A stretch of 64,000 bases of DNA from Flavobacteriia bacterium (GTDB lineage: Bacteria; Bacteroidota; Bacteroidia; Flavobacteriales_D; Crocinitomicaceae). Where the stretch lies: contig JACPDW010000010.1 of the NCBI GenBank assembly GCA_016183815.1, positions 1 to 64,000 on the forward strand. Direction: 5' to 3'. Positions 52,252 through 60,768 of this stretch are shown here, in pieces. Both the position numbers and the translations under genes were made by a program. The notes under the pieces were generated by a model. The model saw only the letters and a program-made list of their open reading frames with translations, had not been told where the DNA came from and ran no database searches. Position 1 is the stretch's first letter. Each line of letters opens with the position of its first letter.

Positions 52252-52277
52252 ATTTAATTGATGTAAAAACAAAGATT

Positions 52278-53543
52278 ATGAAGTATATTAAATTTTTCCT
52301 TTTTATTTTGTGCATTAGCTTAGGTTTTTGTTCATTTTACTTTAGTCAAGCACGATTGGTAGTCAATGGTGCCTATATGGTAATTGATAATGCGGCTTAT
52401 TTAGTAGTAGATAACCCAAATGCAAACGCTATTGTCAGAAATTCGGGACATATTATTTCTGAAGACGAAGATGATAATTTGAAGTGGAATATAGGAACAA
52501 CAGTAGGAACTTATACCATTCCTTGGGGATATTCTACCACAGATTATTTACCTTTAACATTCACAAAAAATGCTGGTGTAGCCGCTGGAAACATCATATT
52601 TTCAACTTATAGAACAGGTACTTGGGAAAATAGTTCCTATCTTCCAGCAGTTATTGGCAATTTTAACAACGCACTAATCAACGATCATTCGGAGTTTGCT
52701 GTAGATCGCTTTTGGAAAATGCAAGCAAATGCTTATGGAACTAAACCAGATTTAAGTAATATAATTTTTACTTATGCAGATATTGAACATACTGTTGCTT
52801 CCAATACCATCTCAGAAGCAGATTTAGAAGCATGGAGATGGGATCCTGTTACTTCAACATGGTATCAATATGGGACAGATGGTGTTGCTAATACAGTTGC
52901 CAATACAGTAACAGTTGACAATATAAGTGCAGCAAGTTACATGGATTGGTGGAACTTAATCAGTAATATCAGTACTGCCCTACCCATTGAAATGACAGAA
53001 TTTACAGCTTCCTGTAGTAACAATAGAGTAGAAATTCATTGGACCACAGAAAGCGAAATCAATAACATAATGTTTACAATAGAAAAAAGTGATGATGGTG
53101 TCAATTTTTATCCTATAGGTACTCTAGATGGTTCATTATATAGTCTTTTCCCAAATTCTTATTCATTTTATGACAATTCATATAGTTCATCTGCAATAGT
53201 CTATTATCGGTTAAAACAAACTGACATCGATGGAAAAACAGCTTATTCTGATATTATTGCCAATAGTTGTGCTTCTGAAACAAGTGATTTTGAAATCGTT
53301 TCAATATTTAATAACGGATCAGATATTTTAGTTTTTGTAGAGTTTCCTAAAACTATGGATGTATCCTATTTTCTTTACGATACTAATGGAAAATTAATTC
53401 AGGAAAGTCAATTGTTGAATAATGATGGTAATGTATTGCCAATAACTTTTGACAAAAGAAATTTACTTGTAGGCATATATTATCTAAGTTTTTTCAACAA
53501 AGAAACATTAGTTAAAACAGTTAAAATACCAATTAATAAATAA
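52278..53543 (+). CDS. T9SS-sorted secreted protein with fibronectin-like region
   Basis: I start at the ATG at 52278, giving the signal peptide KYIKFFLFILCISLGFCSFYFSQ; the tracked start at 52224 would add 18 unrelated residues and overlap the previous gene. The 421-aa protein begins ARLVVNGAYMVIDNAAYLVVDNPNANAIVRN, which is typical of Bacteroidota proteins carrying a beta-sandwich adhesion region. It then has a fibronectin-III-like part (PIEMTEFTASCSNNRVEIHWTTESEINNIMFTIEKSDDG, YYRLKQTDIDGKTAYSDI) and a C-terminal type-A sorting domain without the classical PNP motif (VSYFLYDTNGKLIQESQL, LLVGIYYLSFFNKETLVKTVKIPINK). It probably sits on the cell surface next to the fibre-like protein encoded upstream. 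Confidence 0.7.
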   Translation: MKYIKFFLFILCISLGFCSFYFSQARLVVNGAYMVIDNAAYLVVDNPNANAIVRNSGHIISEDEDDNLKWNIGTTVGTYTIPWGYSTTDYLPLTFTKNAGVAAGNIIFSTYRTGTWENSSYLPAVIGNFNNALINDHSEFAVDRFWKMQANAYGTKPDLSNIIFTYADIEHTVASNTISEADLEAWRWDPVTSTWYQYGTDGVANTVANTVTVDNISAASYMDWWNLISNISTALPIEMTEFTASCSNNRVEIHWTTESEINNIMFTIEKSDDGVNFYPIGTLDGSLYSLFPNSYSFYDNSYSSSAIVYYRLKQTDIDGKTAYSDIIANSCASETSDFEIVSIFNNGSDILVFVEFPKTMDVSYFLYDTNGKLIQESQLLNNDGNVLPITFDKRNLLVGIYYLSFFNKETLVKTVKIPINK

Positions 53544-53544
53544 A

Positions 53545-53614
53545 AGGGAGGATGAATATTTTTCTTAAAATTAAACGCGATTAAAAATAAAAAAAGTTTT
53601 ATTAAATCCTCCCT
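53545..53614. repeat. Inverted repeat IR1 upstream of the 98-aa ORF
   Basis: AGGGAGGAT (53545-53553) pairs perfectly with ATCCTCCCT (53606-53614) around a 52-nt loop. In this AT-rich background a G+C-rich 9-bp arm pair is unusual. The repeat starts just after the stop of the T9SS protein gene and ends 11 bp before the next ATG. The loop is too long for a standard terminator. Confidence 0.6.
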
Positions 53615-53625
53615 AATTTAATGTT

Positions 53626-53922
53626 ATGAAAATCAAAGATTTGACTCCTTTTGTTGAAGATGCACTAGATAAAAAAGGAAAAAAAACTGGGCAGAAATTT
53701 ATATCTTATGGGAAAATAGTTGATATTCAATATACAAATAATAAAACAATTAGTACTGTAAGTGTTTTGCAAGTTTATGAAATTCAAAAGTATCTATCTG
53801 AAACATCATTGATTGATAATAATTATCAACATTGTGTAAGAGCTTTTTCTTTACAAGATTTGCCGCAAGAATTTAAATCTATACTAAATATGAGTATTCA
53901 AAGAAAAATAAATGATAAATAA
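53626..53922 (+). CDS. Small cytosolic orphan protein (98 aa)
   Basis: This 98-residue protein (MKIKDLTPFVEDALDKKGKKTGQKFISYGKIVDIQ) has no signal peptide or membrane helix. It is mixed in charge, with a lysine-rich loop and two predicted strands (KFISYGKIVDIQY, ISTVSVLQVYE). I do not recognise the family. It is flanked at exactly 11 bp on each side by two similar inverted repeats, which sets it apart from its neighbours. Coding potential is supported by an in-frame ATG, a normal amino-acid mixture and the lack of a competing ORF. It might be an expressed small gene in a regulated cassette. Confidence 0.5.
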   Translation: MKIKDLTPFVEDALDKKGKKTGQKFISYGKIVDIQYTNNKTISTVSVLQVYEIQKYLSETSLIDNNYQHCVRAFSLQDLPQEFKSILNMSIQRKINDK

Positions 53923-53933
53923 TTAAGAAATAG

Positions 53934-53996
53934 TGGGGAGAGTAGGGTTTTGTTAGGTACATAAAGTTCAAAATAGTTTTTCAGTAAATCTCCCCA
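53934..53996. repeat. Inverted repeat IR2 downstream of the 98-aa ORF
   Basis: TGGGGAGA (53934-53941) pairs with TCTCCCCA (53989-53996) around a 47-nt loop, beginning 11 bp after the stop codon. Its right flank, TAAATCTCCCCATTTTT, resembles IR1's right arm, TAAATCCTCCCTAATTT. The T run after it might allow termination. Confidence 0.55.
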
Positions 53997-54121
53997 TTTT
54001 TAAAAATTACGAAAAATCGACTATAAACTTTATTACAACATTAAAAACATAAAAAGATTTTTTTCATTGCTCATACAATTGTTCCTAATTTGAATTTCTT
54101 AAACATTTCTTAACTTATTCA

Positions 54122-54155
54122 TTGAAAAATAAATCGAATGTTTTCACTACTTTTG
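54122..54155 (+). promoter_or_regulatory. Promoter for the speD-speE fusion gene
   Basis: TTG at 54122-54124, 23 bp of spacer, then TACTTTTG at 54148-54155 (TAnnTTTG). The ATG at 54169 follows 13 bp after the -7 element. The spacer is at the upper limit of the usual range. Confidence 0.5.
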
Positions 54156-54168
54156 CAAAAAAAATCAA

Positions 54169-55449
54169 ATGAGCAAAGCATTAGGAAACCATATCTTGGT
54201 TGAATTTATGGGTTGTGACCCTCACATCATGAACGATGTTTCTACAATAGAAACTGACATGGTGAAATCAGCACAAAAAGCAGGTGCAACAGTAATTAAT
54301 TCAACTTTTCATCATTTTTCACCTTATGGTGTTTCTGGTGTGGTAGTGATTCAAGAAAGTCATTTAGCTATACACACTTGGCCTGAATACGGCTATGCTG
54401 CTGTTGATTTGTTTACTTGCGGTGAAATGGATGCTTGGATTTCTTTTGATTATTTGAAAGAATGTTTTGCGGCCAAACAGTATTCAGCCATTGAAATGAA
54501 AAGAGGTGCTGTTCAGTTATTGACTAGAACAGACTTTGACCTTTCTTCCATGCGTGAGAAAGCAACTGAATGGAGAAATCCAGAAATGTACACGAGAAAT
54601 GTCTGGTTTACTGACAAAGACGAAAATCAAGCTCTTTCTTTACGTTTTACTGGCGAAGTATTTCATGATGTTCAATCTCCTTTCCAACGAGTAAGAATTT
54701 TAGAATCATATAAGTATGGTAAAATGTTGACCTTAGACGATATGGTCATGACTACCATCAACGACGAATTTCATTACCACGAAATGATTTCTCATCCAGC
54801 GATGTTCACACACCCTAATCCAAAAAATATTTTAGTTATTGGAGGTGGTGACGGTGGAACCATACGTGAAATTTTACGTCATGAAGGAGTTGAAAAAGTT
54901 ACAATGGTAGAAATTGATGGTGAAGTAATTGAAGCTTGTAAAAAATATTTACCTGAAATTGCTTCTTCATTTTCTCATCCTAAATTAGAATTAATTGTTG
55001 ACGATGGAATTGCATTTATCCAAAACGCAAAAGCGGATTCTTATGATATTATTTTAGTAGATGGATCAGATCCTGTAGGTCCTGCTGAAGGTTTATTTTC
55101 CGTTCAATTCTACAAAAATTGTTACAATGCATTAAAAAAAGAAGGTATTTTGGTGGCACAAGGCGAATCTCCAAAATTTAATGAGAAAGCATTTTCTGAA
55201 CTAAACTTTACTTTACAAGGAATTTTTGGAAAAGACAAAGCTCCGGTTTCTTTATTTTTTGTACCAACCTATCCAACAGGAATGTGGAGTTTCCAATATG
55301 GAATAAAAGGCGATACTTTACCAAAAAATATTAATAAAGACGAAGAAATTGATTTTTTCGTGGAAACCAAAGGTTTACGTTATTATAATGCTGATATTCA
55401 CAAGGGAAGCTTTGCAACACCAAATTTCGTGAAAAACCTCCTAAAATAA
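54169..55449 (+). CDS. speE: Fused S-adenosylmethionine decarboxylase - spermidine synthase
   Basis: This 426-aa protein combines two consecutive polyamine enzymes. Residues 1-115 or so form a prokaryotic-type AdoMet decarboxylase: [18 protein letters not shown] contains the self-cleavage serine S64 (giving the pyruvoyl group), catalytic H69, and C84 in FTCGE, matching the positions in the Thermotoga enzyme. Residues 140-426 form spermidine synthase, with [50 protein letters not shown] and [16 protein letters not shown]. The fusion would hand decarboxylated AdoMet directly to the aminopropyl transfer step. The agmatinase-type gene follows 93 bp later, supplying putrescine. The gene has its own promoter upstream. 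Confidence 0.93.
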   Translation: MSKALGNHILVEFMGCDPHIMNDVSTIETDMVKSAQKAGATVINSTFHHFSPYGVSGVVVIQESHLAIHTWPEYGYAAVDLFTCGEMDAWISFDYLKECFAAKQYSAIEMKRGAVQLLTRTDFDLSSMREKATEWRNPEMYTRNVWFTDKDENQALSLRFTGEVFHDVQSPFQRVRILESYKYGKMLTLDDMVMTTINDEFHYHEMISHPAMFTHPNPKNILVIGGGDGGTIREILRHEGVEKVTMVEIDGEVIEACKKYLPEIASSFSHPKLELIVDDGIAFIQNAKADSYDIILVDGSDPVGPAEGLFSVQFYKNCYNALKKEGILVAQGESPKFNEKAFSELNFTLQGIFGKDKAPVSLFFVPTYPTGMWSFQYGIKGDTLPKNINKDEEIDFFVETKGLRYYNADIHKGSFATPNFVKNLLK

Positions 55450-55456
55450 TCTTCAT

Positions 55457-55534
55457 GCTCAATTCTCAATTCATCATTCTTCATTCTCCATTACTCATTC
55501 TCAATTATCCATTCTCTATTAATCATTCATAATT
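55457..55534. repeat. Simple-sequence array (CTCAATTCTCAATTCAT-like)
   Basis: The gap between the spermidine synthase fusion and the agmatinase-type gene is built from variants of CAATTCTCAATTCAT, CATTCTCCATT and CATTCATAATT. It is the same simple motif as the array at 59285-59437. It probably arose by replication slippage; it is not a CRISPR array, since it has no constant repeat and unique spacers. Confidence 0.75.
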
Positions 55535-55542
55535 AAAAAAAC

Positions 55543-56580
55543 ATGTTCGACCCAAACGGTGTTGGTATAGCAAACGGAAATATTTTTGGTTTTCCAGTTT
55601 CAGAAAAAGAAGCAAATTTGGTCATCATTCCGATACCTTGGGATGCCACAGCTTCTTATGGAAAAGGTGCAAGCGAAGGACCACTTGCAATTTTAAATGC
55701 TTCAACACAACTCGATTTTTTTCATCCTCAATTAGCAAAAGCATACGATACTAAAGTGTTTATGACAGCAATTTCAGAGGATTGGAAAAAAATTAATAAC
55801 GAATTAAGTCTTACTGGAATAGAATATATTGACTTTTTAGAAACAGGTGGAAAAATAGAGGAAAATATTCATTTTCAAGAAGTTGTAAAGGAAATTAACG
55901 AGGCTTCTTTAGCATTAAAAAATAACCTTAAAGAAAAAGCGAAAAGTCTTTTAAATGAAGGAAAAATAGTTGCTGTTTTAGGTGGAGAACACTCGACACC
56001 TCTCGGTTTAATAGAAGCTTTAGATGAGTTAGGACAACCTTTTGGCGTTTTACAAATCGATGCTCATGCCGATTTACGAGATGCATACGAAGGATTTGAA
56101 CAATCCCACGCAAGTATAATGTTTAATGTGTTAAAAAACTGTCCAAATATGGAACGTTTGGTTCAAGTGGGTATTAGAGATGTGGCTGAATCTGAGGTGC
56201 AATTAATTGAAAATTCAAACAAAAGGATAAAAACTTTTTATGATTGGGATTTAAAAGATGAGTTGTACAAAGGTAAATCGTGGGATTATTTAGTTCAAAA
56301 AATCATTTATAGTTTGCCTCAAAATGTCTATATCTCCTTTGATATCGACGGATTAAAGCCAAATTTATGTCCCAATACTGGAACTCCAGTGGCTGGAGGG
56401 TTTGAATTAGAGGAAATCAACTATTTATTTTTTGAATTAGTTAAAGCAGGCAAAAAAATCATTGGTTTTGATCTTAACGAGGTGGGCATTTCTAACAATT
56501 CAGATTGGGATGCCAATGTTGGTGCTAGAGCTTTATGGAATTTGGTTTGCGCAACGGAAAAAAGTAGAAGAAATTTCTAA
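55543..56580 (+). CDS. speB: Agmatinase-family ureohydrolase
   Basis: This 345-aa ureohydrolase uses two manganese ions. Ligand motifs are GGEHST (H150), QIDAHADLRD (D173, H175, D177) and SFDIDGLKP (D267, D269), followed by IGFDLNEVG. Arginase, agmatinase and formiminoglutamase share these; position next to a spermidine synthase favours agmatinase, which makes putrescine and urea. An N-terminal extension (VSEKEANLVIIPIPWDATASYGKGAS) is usual in this branch. The protein is somewhat longer than E. coli SpeB (306 aa) because of an insertion near residues 80-140. Its last 4 bp overlap the converging alaS gene. Confidence 0.85.
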   Translation: MFDPNGVGIANGNIFGFPVSEKEANLVIIPIPWDATASYGKGASEGPLAILNASTQLDFFHPQLAKAYDTKVFMTAISEDWKKINNELSLTGIEYIDFLETGGKIEENIHFQEVVKEINEASLALKNNLKEKAKSLLNEGKIVAVLGGEHSTPLGLIEALDELGQPFGVLQIDAHADLRDAYEGFEQSHASIMFNVLKNCPNMERLVQVGIRDVAESEVQLIENSNKRIKTFYDWDLKDELYKGKSWDYLVQKIIYSLPQNVYISFDIDGLKPNLCPNTGTPVAGGFELEEINYLFFELVKAGKKIIGFDLNEVGISNNSDWDANVGARALWNLVCATEKSRRNF

Positions 56581-59201
56581 TTAAAACTCAGTATAATCTG
56601 ATAAAACTCACTTAAAGCTTTTTCTATTCCATCTGAATTTTTACCTCCAGCCGTTGCAAAAAAGGCCTGACCACCACCACCTCCGTGTATGTGTTTTGAA
56701 AGCTCTCTTATTATTTTACCAGCATCTAGTTTTTTCTCGTTAACTAAATTGTCAGAAAAAATGATACTCAAACTGCATTTATCGTCTTCTATGCCACCAA
56801 TAATTCCAGCAAAATTTGAAACTTCTCCTTTTAATTGAAACAAAATGTTTTTTATTGAAGAAGAGTCTAAATTTACTTTTTCAATCAAAATTGATAATCC
56901 ATTTGAGTTTTGGATTTTTTGCTTTAAATTTTCTTTTACAACTTTTGTTTTTTCTTTTTGAAACTGTTCAATCTGCTTATGTAAAATACTGTTTTTCTGT
57001 ATCAAATCATCAATACTTGCTTCTAAATTCTTAGGGTTTTTGAATTTTTCAGCAATCGTATCTAATAAAGTTGCTTTTTCAACATAATAATTTTCAGCTG
57101 TTTCGTTTGTAATGGCTTCTATTCTTCTAATTCCAGCTGCCACAGCTGATTCTGAAGTAATTTTAAACAAACCAATTGAGCCAGTTGTTGTAACATGTGT
57201 TCCACCACATAATTCTTTTGAGTCCCCAAACTGAATCATTCGTACAGAATCTCCGTATTTTTCGCCAAACAACATCATTGCTCCAGCTTCTTCTGCTTGT
57301 TTAATAGGAATAGAACGAAATTCTTTTAAAGATAAATCGGTCTTAATCAATTTTTTAACCAATGTCTCAATTTGAATCAATTCTTCATCACTGACTTTAG
57401 TAAAATGAGAGAAGTCGAAACGTAAATAACCCGGACTAACTAAAGATCCTTTTTGCTCTACATGTGTTCCTAGAACTGTTCTCAAAGCATGATGTAATAA
57501 GTGTGTAGCGGTGTGATTCGCGGCAGAAAAACTACGTTTTTTTGTATCGACTTTTGCAGTATAATTTCCTGAAATATTTGTAGGAATTTTTTCGCTTAAG
57601 TGTATAATTAAATTATTTTCTTTTTTGGTATCAAAAATATAGATTTTGTTGTCACCTTGTTCTAACACCCCAATATCGCCTACTTGTCCTCCTCCTTCGG
57701 GGTAAAAAGGGGTTTTATCAAGTACTATTTGAAAGAAAATTTTATTTTTTTGATTTACTTTCCTATATTTTAAGATACTTGTATTGGTCTCTAACTCATC
57801 ATAACCAATAAATTCTGTTTCTTTGCCTGTTTGTAATTCTACCCAATCCTCTGTTTCAATAGTTGTGGCAGCACGAGAACGATCTTTTTGTTGTTGGAGT
57901 TCTTTGTTAAAACCTTCTTCATCAATACTTAAATCCTTTTCACGAGCAATCAAAGAAGTTAAATCAACAGGGAATCCATAAGTGTCGTATAATTCAAAAA
58001 CAGCCGTTCCATCAATCACTTTATTGGAGTTTTTTTTTGTTTCAACAATCAAGTTTTCAATGCGTTTAATTCCTTGCTCTAACGTTCTAAAAAAACTACT
58101 TTCTTCTTCAAATATTACCTTCTGAATAATGTCTTTTTGCTTTAATAATTCGTTGAAAGGATTTCCCATTTCTTGACCTAAAATAACCGACAAACCAGAT
58201 AAAAAGGGTTCTTTTAATCCCAAGGTCTGATATCCATAACGTACAGCTCTTCTTAAAATTCTTCGAATGACATAACCAGCACCAGTATTTGAAGGCAATT
58301 GCCCGTCTGCAATAGAAAATGCAATAGCTCGGACATGGTCTGCAATTACACGTAAAGCAATATCAGTTTCTAATTTATTACCATATTTCACTCCAGAAAC
58401 TTGCTCCATGTGTCGAATAAGTTTTTGAAATAAATCTGAATCGTAATTGGAAGTTTTTCCTTGTAAAGTCATAGCTAAACGTTCCAAACCCATTCCTGTG
58501 TCCACATGTGTTGAAGGTAATAGTTCTAAGCTTCCATCTGCTTTTCGATTGAATTGCATAAAAACATTGTTCCAAATTTCTATCACTTGCGGATGATCTT
58601 TGTTTACCAGTTCTTTTCCAGACGATTTTAAGCGTTCTTCAATTGGTCGAATGTCCACATGAATTTCTGTGCATGGACCACACGGACCAGTGTCCCCCAT
58701 TTCCCAGAAATTGTCTTTTTTGGAAGCTAAAATGATGCGTTCTTCATCTATAAATCTTTTCCAAAGGTCAAAGCTTTCAAAATCTTGAGGCACATTATCT
58801 TTTTTATCACCCTCAAAAACAGTTACATACAATTGTTCTTTCGGGATTTTATATACTTCTGTTAATAATTCCCAAGCCCAAGAGATGGCTTCTTCTTTGA
58901 AATAGTCACCAAACGACCAGTTTCCCAACATTTCAAACATTGTATGATGATAAGTGTCCACTCCAACCTCCTCTAAATCATTATGTTTTCCTGAAACACG
59001 TAAACATTTTTGTGTATTGGCAATTCTTTTGAAACTTGGAATTGAATTTCCTAAAAAGTAATCTTTAAACTGATTCATTCCTGCATTTGTAAACATCAAA
59101 GTTGGGTCATTTTTTACCACCATCGGAGCAGAAGAAACAATTTTATGTCCTTTACTTTCAAAAAAATCAAAAAAATGTTGGCGAATCTCTTGTATTGTCA
59201 T
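56577..59201 (-). CDS. alaS: Alanyl-tRNA synthetase
   Basis: I start at the ATG at 59201, since MTIQEIRQHFFDFFESKGHKIV is the normal N-terminus; the tracked 59222 adds seven residues. The 874-aa class II enzyme attaches alanine to tRNA-Ala. Seen in order are the catalytic core (SSAPMVVKNDPTLMFTNAGMNQFKDYFLG, ...GPCGPCTEIH), the tRNA-recognition region, the editing domain with HTATHLLHHALR and CGGTHV, and the C-terminal DHHA1-type oligomerisation domain ending HIHGGGGGQAFFATAGG. Normal length. A -7 promoter element lies at 59239-59246 (reverse strand), and the 3' end overlaps the agmatinase-type gene by 4 bp. Confidence 0.96.
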   Translation of the reverse strand: MTIQEIRQHFFDFFESKGHKIVSSAPMVVKNDPTLMFTNAGMNQFKDYFLGNSIPSFKRIANTQKCLRVSGKHNDLEEVGVDTYHHTMFEMLGNWSFGDYFKEEAISWAWELLTEVYKIPKEQLYVTVFEGDKKDNVPQDFESFDLWKRFIDEERIILASKKDNFWEMGDTGPCGPCTEIHVDIRPIEERLKSSGKELVNKDHPQVIEIWNNVFMQFNRKADGSLELLPSTHVDTGMGLERLAMTLQGKTSNYDSDLFQKLIRHMEQVSGVKYGNKLETDIALRVIADHVRAIAFSIADGQLPSNTGAGYVIRRILRRAVRYGYQTLGLKEPFLSGLSVILGQEMGNPFNELLKQKDIIQKVIFEEESSFFRTLEQGIKRIENLIVETKKNSNKVIDGTAVFELYDTYGFPVDLTSLIAREKDLSIDEEGFNKELQQQKDRSRAATTIETEDWVELQTGKETEFIGYDELETNTSILKYRKVNQKNKIFFQIVLDKTPFYPEGGGQVGDIGVLEQGDNKIYIFDTKKENNLIIHLSEKIPTNISGNYTAKVDTKKRSFSAANHTATHLLHHALRTVLGTHVEQKGSLVSPGYLRFDFSHFTKVSDEELIQIETLVKKLIKTDLSLKEFRSIPIKQAEEAGAMMLFGEKYGDSVRMIQFGDSKELCGGTHVTTTGSIGLFKITSESAVAAGIRRIEAITNETAENYYVEKATLLDTIAEKFKNPKNLEASIDDLIQKNSILHKQIEQFQKEKTKVVKENLKQKIQNSNGLSILIEKVNLDSSSIKNILFQLKGEVSNFAGIIGGIEDDKCSLSIIFSDNLVNEKKLDAGKIIRELSKHIHGGGGGQAFFATAGGKNSDGIEKALSEFYQIILSFN

Positions 59202-59238
59202 TAGAAAAAATATAGATTGCAAATTTAAGATATTCCAA

Positions 59239-59246
59239 CAAAAGTA
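59239..59246 (-). promoter_or_regulatory. -7 promoter element for alaS
   Basis: The reverse-strand TACTTTTG matches TAnnTTTG, 37 bp upstream of the alaS ATG. No TTTG is found at the ideal distance, so the -33 element is uncertain. Confidence 0.4.
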
Positions 59247-59284
59247 AATCCAATTACCAAAGAATTATTATTTAACCTAAATAC

Positions 59285-59437
59285 ATAATTCTCCATTCTC
59301 AATTCTCAATTCATAATTCTCTATTCTCCATTCATAATTCTCCATTCTCAATTCTCAATTCATAATTCTCCATTCATAATTCTCCATTCTCAATTCTCAA
59401 TTCTCAATTCATAATTCTCAATTCATAATTCTCAATT
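59285..59437. repeat. Simple-sequence array (AATTCTCAATTCATAATTCTCCATTC-like)
   Basis: More than 150 bp made of interleaved ATTCTCA, ATTCTCC and ATTCATA units between alaS and the aminotransferase gene. The same motif forms the array at 55457-55534. The array sits in the divergent promoter region of both genes, so length changes could alter expression. Confidence 0.8.
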
Positions 59438-59471
59438 AAAAAAAAACACTATGTTTGTTAAAAAAATTTAA

Positions 59472-60674
59472 GTGAAAAATAAAGAAGAATTTTTAGCTGT
59501 TCAAGCTCAAACAAATACAAATCCTTTTTTGTTAGAAATTGAAAATGCAAAGGGTGTTTATTTGTTTGACAAAAATGGAAAAAGTTATATGGACATGATT
59601 TCTGGAGTTGGGGTAGCAAATATCGGTCATCAACATCCAAAAGTAATACAAGCTATTAAAAAACAAGCAGATAAATATTTACACGTCATGGTTTATGGTG
59701 AATTTATTCAAGAAATGCCTTTAAAATTTTCCAAAAAAATCACCTCGCTGTTACCCTCTAATCTAAACTGCGTTTATCCTGTTAATTCTGGAACAGAAGC
59801 CAATGAAGCAGCAATTAAATTAGTAAAAAGAGTTACAAAAAGATCTGAAATAATTTCTTTCAGAGGTTCTTACCATGGAAGTACACATGGTTCTTTGAGT
59901 GTATCAGGAAATGAAATTAAAAAAAGAGCATTTCGTCCTTTATTGCCAGATGTACGTTTTTTGGAATTCAATAATACACAAATGTTGGAACAGATCTCCG
60001 ATAAAACAGCAGGAGTAATAATGGAAACTGTACAAGGTGATGCTGGAGTGAGGATTCCAACTTTAGAATTTATTTCCGAACTTAGAAAAAAATGTTCGGA
60101 AGTAGGTGCTTTACTTATTTTCGATGAAATACAATGTGGGATGGGAAGAACTGGTAAACTGTTTGCTTTTGAGCATTTTAATGTTGTCCCTGATATATTA
60201 ACTTTGGGTAAAGCAATAGGTGGCGGACTTCCAATGGGTGTTTTGGTTTCTTCCCATGAAAATTTACAAGAGTTTACCACCAAACCAAATTTAGGTCATA
60301 TTACCACTTTTGGAGGAAATCCTTTGATTTGTGCCTCAGCATTGGCTACCTTACAAGTTTTTTCAGATGAAATTGATTTTGAAGAAGTGGAGAAAAAAGC
60401 AAAAATTTTAGAAAAAATAATTATTTCAAGCAACGAAATAAAATCCCACAGAAGAATAGGAATGTTTTATGCTTTTGATATGGAAAGTGCTCAAAGAGTA
60501 GAAAAAGTAGTAAAAAAATGTCTTGAATTAGGTGTTATAAGTTTCTGGTTTTTATCCCACCCTTATAGTTTTCGTATCGCTCCACCTTTAAATATTTCTT
60601 ACGAGGAAATTGAAAAAGCAGCTCAACTTATTTTAAAAGCCATTGAAGAAACTAATACCAAATACAATTATTAA
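59472..60674 (+). CDS. Class III PLP-dependent aminotransferase
   Basis: This 400-aa enzyme starts with GTG at 59472. Class III features are GVGVANIGHQHPKVIQAI near residue 45, NSGTEANEAAIKLVKR (about 105-120), SFRGSYHGSTHGSLSVSG, LIFDEIQCGMGRTGKLFAFEHF (metal-like DEIQxGMGR motif), and LTLGKAIGGGLPMG, in which the lysine of GKAIGGG binds pyridoxal phosphate. C-terminal motifs HITTFGGNPLICASALATLQVF and FRIAPPLNISYEEIEKA are also typical. The closest groups are acetylornithine/ornithine and other omega-aminotransferases; I cannot assign the substrate. Being close to the polyamine genes suggests, but does not show, use of ornithine or putrescine. Confidence 0.88.
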   Translation: MKNKEEFLAVQAQTNTNPFLLEIENAKGVYLFDKNGKSYMDMISGVGVANIGHQHPKVIQAIKKQADKYLHVMVYGEFIQEMPLKFSKKITSLLPSNLNCVYPVNSGTEANEAAIKLVKRVTKRSEIISFRGSYHGSTHGSLSVSGNEIKKRAFRPLLPDVRFLEFNNTQMLEQISDKTAGVIMETVQGDAGVRIPTLEFISELRKKCSEVGALLIFDEIQCGMGRTGKLFAFEHFNVVPDILTLGKAIGGGLPMGVLVSSHENLQEFTTKPNLGHITTFGGNPLICASALATLQVFSDEIDFEEVEKKAKILEKIIISSNEIKSHRRIGMFYAFDMESAQRVEKVVKKCLELGVISFWFLSHPYSFRIAPPLNISYEEIEKAAQLILKAIEETNTKYNY

Positions 60675-60696
60675 ATATTCCAAAAATAATTTGTAT

Positions 60697-60762
60697 TATA
60701 CCGATACTATATGAAAATAGACAAATTTTTAATTGATCTATCTTGAATATGTATTCGGTATA
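60697..60762. terminator. Imperfect inverted repeat between convergent genes
   Basis: TATACCGATAC (60697-60707) pairs with GTATTCGGTATA (60751-60762) with one unpaired base, around a 43-nt loop. It lies in the 94-bp gap between the converging aminotransferase gene and the outer-membrane protein gene. It could end transcription from both sides, although the loop is long. Confidence 0.4.
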
Positions 60763-60768
60763 AATAAT

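Noticed and set aside
55457-55534. Possible CRISPR array in the second simple repeat
   Set aside because: For the same reasons as the other array: a slippage-type repeat without spacers.
59202-59222. Tracked upstream start for alaS
   Set aside because: The extra residues do not belong to the normal AlaS N-terminus, which begins MTIQEIRQHFF.
59285-59437. Possible CRISPR array
   Set aside because: Repeat units are short, vary continuously and have no unique spacers between them; no cas genes are nearby.
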